A stretch of 64,000 bases of DNA from DTU015 sp964406505. Its GTDB lineage: Bacteria; Bacillota; Sulfobacillia; Fermentithermobacillales; Fermentithermobacillaceae. Of the stretch, positions 1 through 9,361 are shown one piece after another; the first letter of the stretch is position 1; every line of letters starts with the position of its first letter. Position numbers and translations under genes: made by a program. The notes beneath the pieces are model-generated. The model had not been told where the DNA came from, did no database searches, and worked only from the letters and a program-made list of their open reading frames with translations. The stretch is from assembly GCA_964406505.1 (NCBI GenBank), contig CAYORX010000006.1, positions 1 through 64,000 of the forward strand. Reading direction: 5' to 3'.

Positions 1-195
1 AGAAGACGAAAGCGCGTCATCAGGATATTCCCCAATGTGGAATCAGCCATAAGGCTCCTGGGTGCTTTTCTACTTGAAAGATATGAAGATTGGATGACGG
101 GCCGTCGGTACATGAATATGACCGATTACCTTGATTGGCGTAAACATCAGAAAGGTAAATCAGGTTCCCCGGAAAGGCAGGTAGCTGCTGACTAA
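1..195 (+). CDS. IS256-family (mutator-type) transposase, C-terminal fragment
   Basis: Reading frame 1 is open from the first base to a TAA at 193-195 and gives 64 residues. It begins with Arg-Arg-Arg-Lys, then a segment around IRIFPNVESAIRLL and later a YEDWMTGRRYMNM stretch. This is the conserved C-terminal end of IS256/mutator DDE transposases, which often reads VRIFPN followed by W-x-GRRY. The catalytic DDE domain lies outside the window. The frame is unbroken in the visible part, so the element may be intact. The terminal inverted repeat follows 28 bases later. The family call is from recognised motifs, not from a search. Confidence 0.85.
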   Translation, partial: RRRKRVIRIFPNVESAIRLLGAFLLERYEDWMTGRRYMNMTDYLDWRKHQKGKSGSPERQVAAD

Positions 196-222
196 TGGGG
201 ATCAATCAGAGGGTAGTGGGCA

Positions 223-248
223 TTTTACAGCACATAATGGACTTGACC
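223..248. repeat. Probable right terminal inverted repeat of the IS256-family element
   Basis: The bases here begin TTTTACA and run through CATAATGGACTT. The known IS256 end, read in this direction, begins TTTTACACAATTATACGGACTT, so the two agree in most positions. The repeat lies just after the transposase stop codon, as expected. The left end and any target duplication are outside the window. From 249 to 402 I see nothing recognisable. Confidence 0.6.
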
Positions 249-402
249 TAGAAAATCTCTCATTCACATATGAAATGCATTGCTCAATTGATTTTGGGCA
301 GAAATGTAGATAAGCGAATATAATCCTTCTTCAAGCGCTGCATGAATTTAACGAGATTACGAATCTTCAGTAAATAATGCGTGAATATCTTAAATAAATA
401 GG

Positions 403-2778
403 TTAATCTCTAGAAGTTCTTGAAAATCCAAATTCTCCAGATATATGAGCAAACTTTTTAAGGTTTCGGTCTACTTTGCTGTGGAATTTCTTTATGGACA
501 TATCTGTCATTAGTCTAATTATGTCATCAATGCTTTTTACAGCATATATATGGAATTTATTCTCGCGGACATCCTCCACGACTTGTTCCGAAAGCATCAA
601 ATTTTTAATGTTTTGATAGGGTATGATAACACCTTGTAAACCGGTAAGCCCTTTTTGCTTGCAGGTTTTATGAAATCCCTCCACCTTTTGATTTACTCCT
701 CCTATGGGTTGAACCTCTCCTTTCTGGTTAAGGGATCCCGTTATTGCAAGATTTTGCTTCACTGGTACTTGAGCTATGGCTGAAAGTAGTGCAATTAGTT
801 CTGCACAAGTCGCACTGTCCCCATCTATTGCACCATAATTTTGCTCAAAACATATGCTTCCAGATAGAGTGAGCGGCTTATCTACAGCATATTTGCCGCC
901 TAAATATCCCGAAAGAATCAAAACTCCTTTATCGTGGATATTCCCGCTCATTTTTGCTTCCCGTTCTATGTTTACAATACCCTTTTTCCCAAGAAAAGTA
1001 CGTGCTGTTATTCTCGACGGTTGCCCGAAAACATGGTCGCCAAGGTTTACGATTGAAAGCCCGTTAACTTGGCCAACGGTCTCACCTTCTGTATCTACAA
1101 GAATATGCCCCGCCATTATATGTTCTTGCACTTTTTCCTCAGGTAAACTTGAACGCAAGATTTTTTCTTCTACGGCTTTTTGCACATGAAGGGCTTCCAC
1201 ATACGGCGCATCATCTATTTGTGCCCACGCATTCGCCTCGTATAGAATCTCAACGATCTCGTTAAATCGAGTTGATAGTTTGCCTTTTTCTTCAGCTAGT
1301 CTGCAGCTATGTTCTACTATCTTGGCTACTGCTTGCGCTTTAAAATGCTTCAATCCTTCACGTCTGCATATGGCGCATATAAATCTTGCATACTTATCTA
1401 TATTTTCTTCAGTTTTCTCCATCGTTGAATCAAACTGAGCTTTAATTTTAAATAATTGGCGAAAGTCATTATCTAACATGTGCAGTAAATGGTATACAGT
1501 TGGACTTCCTATAAGAATCACTTTGATTTTAAGAGGTATGGGACTTGGTTTAAGTGTCACTGTCGGCATTGTTCGATAGCGCTCTCCGATGTTTTCTACC
1601 ACAGCTTCCCCGTTGTCCAACGTTCTTTTAAGGGTGTCCCAAGATAGGGGATCTTTTAGCAAATCATCCATTTGTATAATAAGATATCCACCGTTAGCTT
1701 GGTGCACAGAACCGCTTTTTATCATTGTAAAATTTGTGGTAGCAACGCCAAATTGACTTACTCCTTCTGTCTTGCCAAATAAATTGTAATAGGTAGGGTT
1801 GGTTTCCCATACAACAGGTGCACCTTTTGTTTCGCTATTATTTACGAATAAATTCACTTTATACCTGATTAAAAAATCTTTTTCTGTGGGCCGAAACAAC
1901 ACTACAGGAGTAGCTTCCTTCTCTCGCGGTAAAAATCGCCTTATATTTTTAAGTATGTCTCTTTGTACTTGGCTTAGATAAATTGTTACTTTAGGGTATT
2001 TTTCATATTTTAGTTTAAGTGCATTAACCAACGGTTTTATAATTGCCAGTCCGAATTTTTTCTCCATAGTTTCTAATTGTTTCCGCACCTCGGCCTCAAG
2101 CGTCTTAACTTTCCTCATAGTTTTCTCGATTTGCGATTCGACGCTTACAATTTTAGTTCTTATAGACTCTTTAGTTTCTTCGGGCAAAGCGGCAAAATCA
2201 TCCGGGCCTAACAACTTATCTTCGTGCATGGGCACAGCCACTATGCCTGTACCTGTTCTTCTAAGCAAAAACTCTTCTTCGTTTGCGAACTTTTCCAATT
2301 CGCGCAACAATCCGGCACTCTCTAATTGAAAACTTTCCATCATTTCAGCTTTGGTTTTATCATATTCCTCACCTGTAAAAGCCTTAGGAATATCGCGTTT
2401 TAAATTATCTGCCAAGGTTTCCATGTCTTGCACCAAATCTTTGCCCATGCCTGCCGGTAAATTTAACGCTATAGGGTTTTCGGGTTGACTAAAGTTATAC
2501 ACGTAGCACCAATCGTCTGGACAAGGCCCTTCTTGCGACTTTTTTTCGATGATGGATCTTGTATAACTGGTTCTACCCGTCCCGGGCCATCCCGCAATAT
2601 AGATGTTATAACCTTTGTTAGCAACATTAAGACCAAACTCTACAGCTCGAATTGCTCTTTCCTGACCAATTATGCCTACCAAAGGATGTACTTCGCCTGT
2701 GGTTTCAAAGTCAAATAACCTCACGGGGCATACTTGCCTGAGGTGTTCGACTGGAACTTTGTATGAATTATTATCCAT
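403..2778 (-). CDS. Lon-like ATP-dependent protease (AAA_32 / Lon_C type)
   Basis: This 791-residue protein is a cytoplasmic AAA+ serine protease of the Lon-related family (COG1067). A Walker A loop, GWPGTGRTS, lies at residues 63-71. A long coiled-coil-rich insertion follows at about 130-260. The C-terminal proteolytic domain (about 560-760) carries the Ser-Lys dyad: Ser655 in GDSATCA and Lys698 in GGVNQKVEGF. There is no LAN substrate-binding domain as in classical Lon. I chose the ATG at 2778, which has AGAGGTGATC just upstream; a GTG three codons earlier overlaps that ribosome-binding site. The gene is transcribed towards the IS end and has no obvious operon partner. Substrates cannot be inferred. 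Confidence 0.9.
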   Translation of the reverse strand: MDNNSYKVPVEHLRQVCPVRLFDFETTGEVHPLVGIIGQERAIRAVEFGLNVANKGYNIYIAGWPGTGRTSYTRSIIEKKSQEGPCPDDWCYVYNFSQPENPIALNLPAGMGKDLVQDMETLADNLKRDIPKAFTGEEYDKTKAEMMESFQLESAGLLRELEKFANEEEFLLRRTGTGIVAVPMHEDKLLGPDDFAALPEETKESIRTKIVSVESQIEKTMRKVKTLEAEVRKQLETMEKKFGLAIIKPLVNALKLKYEKYPKVTIYLSQVQRDILKNIRRFLPREKEATPVVLFRPTEKDFLIRYKVNLFVNNSETKGAPVVWETNPTYYNLFGKTEGVSQFGVATTNFTMIKSGSVHQANGGYLIIQMDDLLKDPLSWDTLKRTLDNGEAVVENIGERYRTMPTVTLKPSPIPLKIKVILIGSPTVYHLLHMLDNDFRQLFKIKAQFDSTMEKTEENIDKYARFICAICRREGLKHFKAQAVAKIVEHSCRLAEEKGKLSTRFNEIVEILYEANAWAQIDDAPYVEALHVQKAVEEKILRSSLPEEKVQEHIMAGHILVDTEGETVGQVNGLSIVNLGDHVFGQPSRITARTFLGKKGIVNIEREAKMSGNIHDKGVLILSGYLGGKYAVDKPLTLSGSICFEQNYGAIDGDSATCAELIALLSAIAQVPVKQNLAITGSLNQKGEVQPIGGVNQKVEGFHKTCKQKGLTGLQGVIIPYQNIKNLMLSEQVVEDVRENKFHIYAVKSIDDIIRLMTDMSIKKFHSKVDRNLKKFAHISGEFGFSRTSRD

Positions 2779-2838
2779 TTTGATCACCTCTACGATGCTG
2801 CTTGCTTCTCATTTTTTGCCTGTAAATCCTTCTTTAAT

Positions 2839-3105
2839 TTATGGATCCGCAAACCTCCACCACAACACAATAGCTAAAAATCCCAACACACTTGTAAAAA
2901 TCACGATTATAACACTCGTTCTTTCCGGCACCCCACCGCCAACACCAGTAATTCCACCTACAACTGCAGGAATTATCCATGGGAAATATTCACCGTAGCC
3001 CGGCGCAGCTGTATTTTAAGATACCACAGGAGTAATAACCGTAAAACCTAAAGCTGATAGGTATCCGTGGACTACGCTAGCGAAAAAATCTCCTTTACCT
3101 TCCAA
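2839..3105 (-). pseudogene. Small membrane protein gene interrupted by an ochre codon
   Basis: Directly downstream of the broken hydrolase, a frame starting at a TTG (3105) encodes about 29 residues (GDFFASVVHGYLSALGF...), meets TAA at 3016-3018, and continues in the same frame for about 58 more residues to TAA at 2839. The second half looks like genuine membrane protein: EYFPWIIPAVVGGITGVGGG, a short polar PERTS, then a second hydrophobic helix ending WWRFADP. A G-rich RBS is not obvious. I do not recognise the family. The alternative is two unrelated short open stretches, but the smooth continuation across the stop favours one decayed gene. Confidence 0.4.
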
Positions 3106-3112
3106 TCAACCG

Positions 3113-4537
3113 TTAAGTAATGCTTTTAATCCACAAAGCAATATCCTTTACCACTTCTCCGGAAACATTTGACGGCATTAAATATTCATCGGGACTGCTT
3201 TTCCCTGAACCCGCCATAAACAAATGATTTAAACCAACGTATGATTTAAATTTTACGTCTGGTTTACCATTTAAACCGGTTTTCCACCCATCAAAATCGA
3301 CCATAGTGACCTGGTAATCTCGCTCTCCTTGCAAAATAAGAATTGGTATATTTACACCATTTGCTACCTCAAGGGCATCATAAGCTACTAGACCTTCCCA
3401 ATAAATTTTTGGGGCCCCGAAAAAGATTTCCCCTTCTACCATTTTGCCGGATTTGACCCTTTCAGCAGCATCTTTTAATTCTTGAACCTGTTTTTCTTGT
3501 TCTACGCCCGTGCCTTCTAACTCGACCAGGTATTCGATTTGCTTAACCATTAAATCAACCATATTTCGGCTTGTTGCTGCCATCATAATAAGCCCAGCTA
3601 CTGATAAAACGTCTTCCGCTTCTTCCGATTCACACGTTTGAATTATCTTTGGCCCGATGGTACCACCTAAGCTGTACCCGAGCACAAATACTTTGTCGGA
3701 ATCTATACCCTAAAAGTTTTTAAGCAATTTAATTGCTTCTATAGTATCGTCGATAGTTTCTTCTTTAATGGTAAGATTTGCACCTTCAGACGAACCCGCT
3801 AATAAAGTTTGATACTCTTTGGTACGTTTTTCACAGCGAAGCACGGCAACTCCCTTAGTAGATAATCCCCATGCTAGATCTTTAAACGGTTTGTTGGGCC
3901 CTAAGCTTTGATCTCTATCTTGAAGCCCCGAACCGTGAACCAAAATAACCGCTGGAACTTTAGACCCTTTTGCAATATTTTTGGGCTTGGTTAGAGTACC
4001 GGGGAGTATCCATTTTGTTTCACCTACAATAACTTGCTCTTCAACGAATGAATTTTCGTCGACATAATCTGGTACTTTGTACTCTACCGATTCAAAATCA
4101 CCTAACCAAAGCCCCGCTATCTTCCCAGAAACATCGAACACTACCTTTATCTCTGACAAGCCTTTATCGAAAAGCAGATTTACGTAAATAACCCGATACC
4201 CATTTTCTTCCGCAAACCTTGTACCTCTTACCTGTTGCCATTGGCCTCCTAAGATAGAAAGATTCCTCCAAATATGCTCAAGATCAGAAACCGAAACCAC
4301 TTTGCTCATCGTAGGGTTAAACTCTTGCCGCGCCTGATCATATTCTTCATTAGCAAGCAAAGAAACAAATTCTGTAGCCATGTTCTCCAATTCCTCGCGA
4401 GTCTTTAGCATTACGATTGGCTGTTTCGGTTTACATGCAGACAAAAAAAGGGCAAAAATTAATATGCCAACCAAAATAGGGAATAACAAGCGTTCTGCCA
4501 TATGTCTCGTATTGTTCTGGTTATCTTTAAATATCAC
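3113..4537 (-). pseudogene. DUF3887 + alpha/beta hydrolase lipoprotein, interrupted by an in-frame TAG
   Basis: A single frame of 475 codons contains one TAG at 3710-3712. The upstream part (275 residues) has a lipoprotein signal with lipobox LSAC, a DUF3887-like domain (about residues 45-150) and the start of an alpha/beta hydrolase fold with VILVHGSGLQDRDQS (the HG oxyanion motif). The stop falls after IKLLKNF. Nine codons later the frame resumes as GYSLGG, the nucleophile elbow, and ends with a His-containing segment (GLNHLFM). The protein would be an exported, membrane-anchored serine hydrolase. Termination at the TAG would remove the catalytic Ser and His. The N-terminus is uncertain: a GTG at 4537 has a poorly spaced AAGGA, and an internal ATG precedes AERLLFP. 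Confidence 0.75.
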
Positions 4538-5131
4538 TTATTTCACTACAATCCTTCTGGGCTATTAGTTCTAGGTTAACTGTTATTCGATTAACTGTCT
4601 ATCTGCATGCCTGGTTCTAAAATCTGCTCAATAAATTGCAATTTTCCCTCAATATATGTACATCAATACCACCACACTTCTAACCTAAGTTACGTTTTAG
4701 CCCTCTATATCGGCGAACAACATAGGGATGCAGCCGTTGATAATCACAGAAAACTAAATGACGGCGAAACTCAAGGCTATGTGGAGAAAACACATACATG
4801 TGATATTTCATGAAATCATCTTCGTCACTGCGTTTAAATGCATGACGCCTTTCTCTTCTCTATACCTAAATCGCCATCACAACGGCAACCTAACTCTTCT
4901 AGACGCTTAACAACTACAAGAGCAACGAGATGAGCCTTAATAAAAATGAAAATGCATACTTAAACTCCTATTGTAAGTTTGTGTATTCTATCAGTGAATA
5001 CTTTCCCAATATAAATAAAATATTTTTAAAGATATTTTTACATTGAGATGTTTTCTATATAGGGATATTTCCTATATATGATAAGCTAAGCGAGCAATAA
5101 ATACGATTTGGATCTTGCGGGGGGAATCACA
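4538..5131. other. Intergenic stretch, no supported gene
   Basis: This stretch of almost 600 bases holds only short open frames on both strands. One minus-strand frame (4834-4959) without a usable start codes for a plausible-looking peptide and may be a gene remnant. A hyphenated repeat GTATTC...GAATAC lies near 4984-5002, and a longer palindrome is listed separately at 5056-5078. Confidence 0.5.
5056..5078. promoter_or_regulatory. Hyphenated palindrome upstream of the YaiI/YqxD gene
   Basis: TATATAGG (5056-5063) and CCTATATA (5071-5078) form an exact 8-base inverted repeat with a 7-base spacer. It lies about 53 bases before the TTG start of the downstream gene, in AT-rich DNA where a promoter is expected. 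It could be a repressor operator or a chance feature of AT-rich sequence. Confidence 0.3.
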
Positions 5132-5566
5132 TTGAAAGTATGGATAGATGCAGATGCGTGTCCCAAGAAGGTTTTAAACTTTCTACAAAAAACCAAGAAA
5201 AATTATGGCTACCATCTTATTACCGTTTCTACAACCAACCATCTTGTAGAAAACAGCTATCATATAACGGTAGACCCCAGTCCCGAAGCAGTCGATCTAC
5301 TAATAGTTAATAATGTCGGCCCTAAAGATATTGTAATCACTCAAGATTGGGGTCTGGCTGCCATCGTTCTTGGCAAACAAGCGCGGGCTCTCTCGCCTAC
5401 AGGCCTTATTTATACTGCCCAGCGTATACCGTTTATGCTTGAACAACGGAACCTTTTAGCGCGTCATCGCCGCAGTGGGGGGCGCACCAAAGGGCCATCT
5501 GCGCGGACTGCTAAAGATGACAAGCGATTTCAGCGGTCTTTCCTGAAATTGATATCTGCCATCTGA
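5132..5566 (+). CDS. YaiI/YqxD family protein (UPF0178, DUF188)
   Basis: The 144-residue product begins LKVWIDADACPKKV, and the DADACP motif is the signature of the UPF0178 family. The fold is regarded as PIN-like, with acidic residues at the metal site (WIDADACP, ITQDWGLA); the biochemical role is not established. The C-terminal RHRRSGGRTKGP segment is basic, compatible with nucleic-acid contact. I chose the TTG at 5132 because a GGGGGGAATCAC ribosome-binding site precedes it; the longer frame from 5108 would place that site inside the gene. It is a single gene converging on the glycosylase fragment. Confidence 0.85.
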   Translation: MKVWIDADACPKKVLNFLQKTKKNYGYHLITVSTTNHLVENSYHITVDPSPEAVDLLIVNNVGPKDIVITQDWGLAAIVLGKQARALSPTGLIYTAQRIPFMLEQRNLLARHRRSGGRTKGPSARTAKDDKRFQRSFLKLISAI

Positions 5567-5567
5567 A

Positions 5568-5599
5568 AACCCGATTACTGGTCTACATTGGATCGGGTT
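5568..5599. terminator. Possible weak hairpin between convergent genes
   Basis: AACCCGAT (5568-5575) and ATCGGGTT (5592-5599) form an 8-base-pair stem with a 16-base loop just after the yaiI/yqxD stop codon. There is no clear T-tract on either strand, so termination is only a guess based on location. Confidence 0.3.
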
Positions 5600-5623
5600 G
5601 GGAACTGACGACTACTGAATGCA

Positions 5624-6031
5624 CTACCCCCCAAGCACCCTAACTCGAGCATCAGGTTCACTGAATATTGACTGGCAAACTACATTTCCTAAACACATCA
5701 CTACTTTAGGCTTTACTAATTTAAGTTGTTGCCGTATATATTTAATACAGGTTGCCCGTGCAGTCGGCTTATCGTAGGCCCTTTTGGGCCTATATTTTAG
5801 AATGTAAGACACGAACATGTAGTCTGGATTAATTCCAACTTGGCAAGATACTTTTTGTATGGTTTCCCTAGTGCTACACAAAAAAGGTATGCCATGCCTG
5901 TTTTCTCTGGCCCTAGGATTATCTAAAATTACGAACATTGGGGCACAGGGGTTGCCTTCACCCCATATCATCCTGTCACTATGGCCGCTCAATTCGCAAA
6001 GACGGCAAAATTGACTTTCGCTTGGTGCCAT
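5624..6031 (-). pseudogene. Uracil-DNA glycosylase superfamily protein, C-terminally truncated
   Basis: The 135 residues resemble the family 4-like uracil-DNA glycosylases: an N-terminal CRLC pair, MIWGEGNPCAPMFVILDNP in place of the usual GEAPG motif, then a region corresponding to NVVKCRPP (here SYILKYRPKR) and a further Cys in RATCIKY. Family members normally continue for about 50 residues after a VRGxW-like segment and end with a catalytic HPS/HPL motif; this one stops at VRVLGG in a run of six G. The third cluster-binding Cys is Tyr here. The lost motif and lost ligand suggest a decayed gene. An alternative is a natural short paralogue of unknown function. Confidence 0.6.
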
Positions 6032-6148
6032 ATGCTCCAGAATAGATTTGGAGAAAAATTATTAGTGTCATTCCGTTCCATAATTTCTATCCCTTTTATT
6101 GCTTGCCGATTTTCGGCCTTTGCTTTGCGGTTCATCCGCCATTACAAT

Positions 6149-9100
6149 TCAGACTAACCGCACTACTTGCTCTTGTGCAAGTTCAGGATAATCATGACAG
6201 GTAAAAACTATCACTTGATAAGTTTGAGCGATCTTCTTCAGGGCTTCTATGGCAGCTTTGCGGCGATCTGAATCGAAATGAATAAACGGATCATCCATAA
6301 CTACCGGCGGGCACTTTCCTTGAGACAAAAAGTCCGAAACAGCAAGACGTACTGCCATAAGCACCTGATCTAAAGTTCCCGCAGAAAGAAATTCCTTTTC
6401 TGAAACCACATCGATATAAGTACCTCGTGCACTAGAATACAACATCGGGGTAAAATCTTTTGATATTTTGATTCGATCGTACTTTCCGTCGGTTATTAAG
6501 TTGATATATTTAGACGAAGCTCCTGTTAATAGACCAGAAACACTTGAGATAGCGCGGGTACGCGCCCGAGGAAAAACTTGTTTCAGTACGTCAAGAATCT
6601 TGATCTCGCGCTCAATATGTTCAAGATGCCTGACTGCGTCTTCATATTCTTCCTGAGCAGCAGCCACATCTTCCGAACCTTGACTCATCACATTTACTTC
6701 GGCCTGCGCCTGGAACCTAGCCTCTTTTAAGCGCTCCAAACGCTTTTGCTTATTTTTGAATTCTAGTTCTTTGTTAACCAATTGTTCAGCGGTCATTTTA
6801 TAAGCAAGGGTTCGATCGCGCTCATGTTGCGCCGGACGCATCCTCACAAAGATATCCAACTCTTTTCGCTTAAGTTCTTCTAAATCAAGGTTCTTTAACC
6901 TACCTATAAGTTCATGCCGTTCCTGTGTTTTATTTTGAAGTTTCTTATCTGTTTCATTAAGTTTTTCTGTTAAGTCGTCAGGTAAAAAACCTTTGCCAAG
7001 AATACTTTGTTTTTCTTCCGCAAGTTCACTAATTTTCACCGTAATAACACCAATATTTTTATTCAATTCTTCAAGACTTGTGCCGCCCAAAAGATCTTGT
7101 ACCCTAGACTTTTTATCTCTTATAGTATCTTTTAGATCTAGAAGCGTCTGGTTTTTCTCAACCATTTCTTCTAACGAGTCACATCTTGCTTGCTTAATCA
7201 GCTCCGCAATAGCTTGTTTAGATTGTTTCACCGCTTTCTGCTTATTATCTAGTTCTAAACTAGATATAGACAATTTCATTCCTAATATGTCTTTAGATAA
7301 CGCCTGAATCTTTGCTTCTACCGTTTCCAGTTTCTTTTTTATATCGGTAACAGAAAGTTTCTCTAAACCTTCATTATCTATATCTAACACATTTAAATCT
7401 AATGACAGATTTTGTTTTAGGGTTTTTATCCTATCCGAAAGTATATTTTTAACCCGGTAGGACGTATCAAGAATCTCAGTTTGTTCAAGATTTACCTGAT
7501 CCGCTACACCTGCCGTAATTGATCCTATATTTTCAATCACATGCAATAGTTCCCTATTAGAAGCAATTAGCACCTGCTGGATTTTTTGATATTTATCATG
7601 CATATCAGATAAACTCTTTACGCTATCAACCTCATAGCGCCGTAAAATCTGGTTTAGCTTTTCTTCAGAACGTCTTAACTGGATAAAAAATTCATCTGCA
7701 TCTGTGACTGAAACCTCAAGGTCTATCACCTTAGGCACCTTTATGGAAAAACTTTTTTTGGGCGAAAACTTGGTAATTTCTGATTCTATATCTTGAGACA
7801 GAACTTCGTCAACTAAAACCTCAGCTTCAACTTCAGGCTCCATTACCAACTTAACATCAAGTCCCGCAGGTATCTGCTTCATGGCTTGTATTTTTGCAAA
7901 AGTTTGTGTTGCCTGCTCAACATCTTGTTTTGAAACAACCTTAAGGCCAGAAAGTTCAACCTGGTTGTGACTGTACTCTTCGATACACGCGGTGAGTTTG
8001 TCCAACTGAGAATTAAACGTTTCTAAATGCAGCTGCATCTCTTTAACTTTTAAAAGCGAAACCAAATATTTTTGATTCTGACTTATTTCCTTTAAGTTTT
8101 CTTGTGCATTTTGCCTTTGATCTATTAATTCGCTCTGTTTTTTGATCGCAAGCCGTAAATCGGCACTCAGATATGTTAATTTGCTATGAATCTTCAATGC
8201 CTCATTAACCTTAATAGGATCGATATGTAAAAACGAAGATAGTTGTTTTTGAGCATTATCAGCATCGCCAACTAATTTTGAAACGGTATCTGCCAAAGTT
8301 ACAAGCCTAGATTTCTCAGATTTAAGGGTTGCTAGTTTTTGTTCAATTTGACTTATACGAAATTTACGTGCCTCCATTTCATGTAGGTTTTCTTTGGTTT
8401 TCGATAACTTTTTTATTTCAAGTTCTATTCTATCTAGGCGTACAGTAATCTCTTTATGATCTTTTATCTTGTTAATAATCTCGCGCAACTGCTTTTTTTC
8501 GCGCTCATATATATCATCTGCCTCAGCATGCATCTTGGCCTTTTGCACAGTTTTTTCAAGTAATGCAATTTCTTCATCCAGTTGTTTTACCTGATTTGTA
8601 AGATCTACAACTTTAGCCCGTGCTTGCTGCCCATCTTCCACTTTCGATTTTAGTCTGGTAAAATATTCGCCCAGGTCAGATACCCTGTTTTGGGCTAAAG
8701 TGAATTCCCCTTGTCGAGCCCCGCCTGATATGCCAGCCCTAAGATCCCGAATTCTTCTATCGGCATCACGAGCTAACTTCATAACATCTACTCCCGCGCC
8801 TAAAATGCGTTTTTCGACAAGTTTCTTAAGATCATCACCTCTAGAATTAAGTTCGTCTTGAGAAACACAAGTACTCGACATGTAGACGTCCTCTGCCCCT
8901 TCTGCAGGTATACCGAAAAGACTAGCTATTATCTTTAAAATTCTGTTTTTGTCCCGTTCTAAAGTGCCATCAGGTTTGTTTAGCACATTACGTCTAGTAT
9001 AAAAATCTCGGGTGATTTCCCACAGGCCTTGCCCGTTTTCAAGGATGAGTTTGATTTTAAACCCTTCACTTGTACCCCATTTTGCAAGACGCAATACATC

Positions 9101-9361
9101 CTGCCTTCGTGTAGAGGCATCTGTGAATAGTCCCAGTTTAATTGCTTCCATAACTCCCGTCTTACCTGACTCATTCGGCCCAAACACGAAAACTAGCCCG
9201 GACGGAATATGTAAAGTGTAATCATCAAAAGACCTAAATTCGATCATTCTGATCTGTTTGATCCGAACAAAATTACTCGAATCAGAAAATTTATGGTTGT
9301 GACATGCATCATCATTAGCTAAAGCAATTTGACCTTCCGAAAAGCTAGCGTTTTGCATCAT
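6149..9361 (-). CDS. YhaN/SbcC-like SMC-type ATPase
   Basis: The product has 1070 residues. An N-terminal ABC-type half carries RMIEFRSFDDYTLHI and the Walker A loop GPNESGKT near residue 65. Long coiled coils occupy roughly residues 200-910. The C-terminal half has the signature SAGTLDQVLMAVRLA, Walker B VVMDDPF and an H-loop FTCHD. This is the Rad50/SbcC/YhaN architecture. I see no CxxC zinc hook in the coiled coil, which points to the YhaN branch. The start codon overlaps the stop of the upstream phosphoesterase gene by 4 bases, so the two are translationally coupled. Role by family knowledge: ATP-dependent control of a nuclease acting on DNA ends. Confidence 0.85.
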   Translation of the reverse strand: MMQNASFSEGQIALANDDACHNHKFSDSSNFVRIKQIRMIEFRSFDDYTLHIPSGLVFVFGPNESGKTGVMEAIKLGLFTDASTRRQDVLRLAKWGTSEGFKIKLILENGQGLWEITRDFYTRRNVLNKPDGTLERDKNRILKIIASLFGIPAEGAEDVYMSSTCVSQDELNSRGDDLKKLVEKRILGAGVDVMKLARDADRRIRDLRAGISGGARQGEFTLAQNRVSDLGEYFTRLKSKVEDGQQARAKVVDLTNQVKQLDEEIALLEKTVQKAKMHAEADDIYEREKKQLREIINKIKDHKEITVRLDRIELEIKKLSKTKENLHEMEARKFRISQIEQKLATLKSEKSRLVTLADTVSKLVGDADNAQKQLSSFLHIDPIKVNEALKIHSKLTYLSADLRLAIKKQSELIDQRQNAQENLKEISQNQKYLVSLLKVKEMQLHLETFNSQLDKLTACIEEYSHNQVELSGLKVVSKQDVEQATQTFAKIQAMKQIPAGLDVKLVMEPEVEAEVLVDEVLSQDIESEITKFSPKKSFSIKVPKVIDLEVSVTDADEFFIQLRRSEEKLNQILRRYEVDSVKSLSDMHDKYQKIQQVLIASNRELLHVIENIGSITAGVADQVNLEQTEILDTSYRVKNILSDRIKTLKQNLSLDLNVLDIDNEGLEKLSVTDIKKKLETVEAKIQALSKDILGMKLSISSLELDNKQKAVKQSKQAIAELIKQARCDSLEEMVEKNQTLLDLKDTIRDKKSRVQDLLGGTSLEELNKNIGVITVKISELAEEKQSILGKGFLPDDLTEKLNETDKKLQNKTQERHELIGRLKNLDLEELKRKELDIFVRMRPAQHERDRTLAYKMTAEQLVNKELEFKNKQKRLERLKEARFQAQAEVNVMSQGSEDVAAAQEEYEDAVRHLEHIEREIKILDVLKQVFPRARTRAISSVSGLLTGASSKYINLITDGKYDRIKISKDFTPMLYSSARGTYIDVVSEKEFLSAGTLDQVLMAVRLAVSDFLSQGKCPPVVMDDPFIHFDSDRRKAAIEALKKIAQTYQVIVFTCHDYPELAQEQVVRLV

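Noticed and set aside
3710..3712. Pyrrolysine decoding of the TAG codon
   Set aside because: No pyl genes or methylamine methyltransferase context are visible and a hydrolase is not a known pyrrolysine protein; a nonsense mutation is simpler.
4834..4959. Minus-strand open stretch with a plausible protein segment (KAHLVALVVVKRLEELGC)
   Set aside because: There is no start codon or ribosome-binding site and I recognise no family. It may be a remnant but cannot be supported as a gene.
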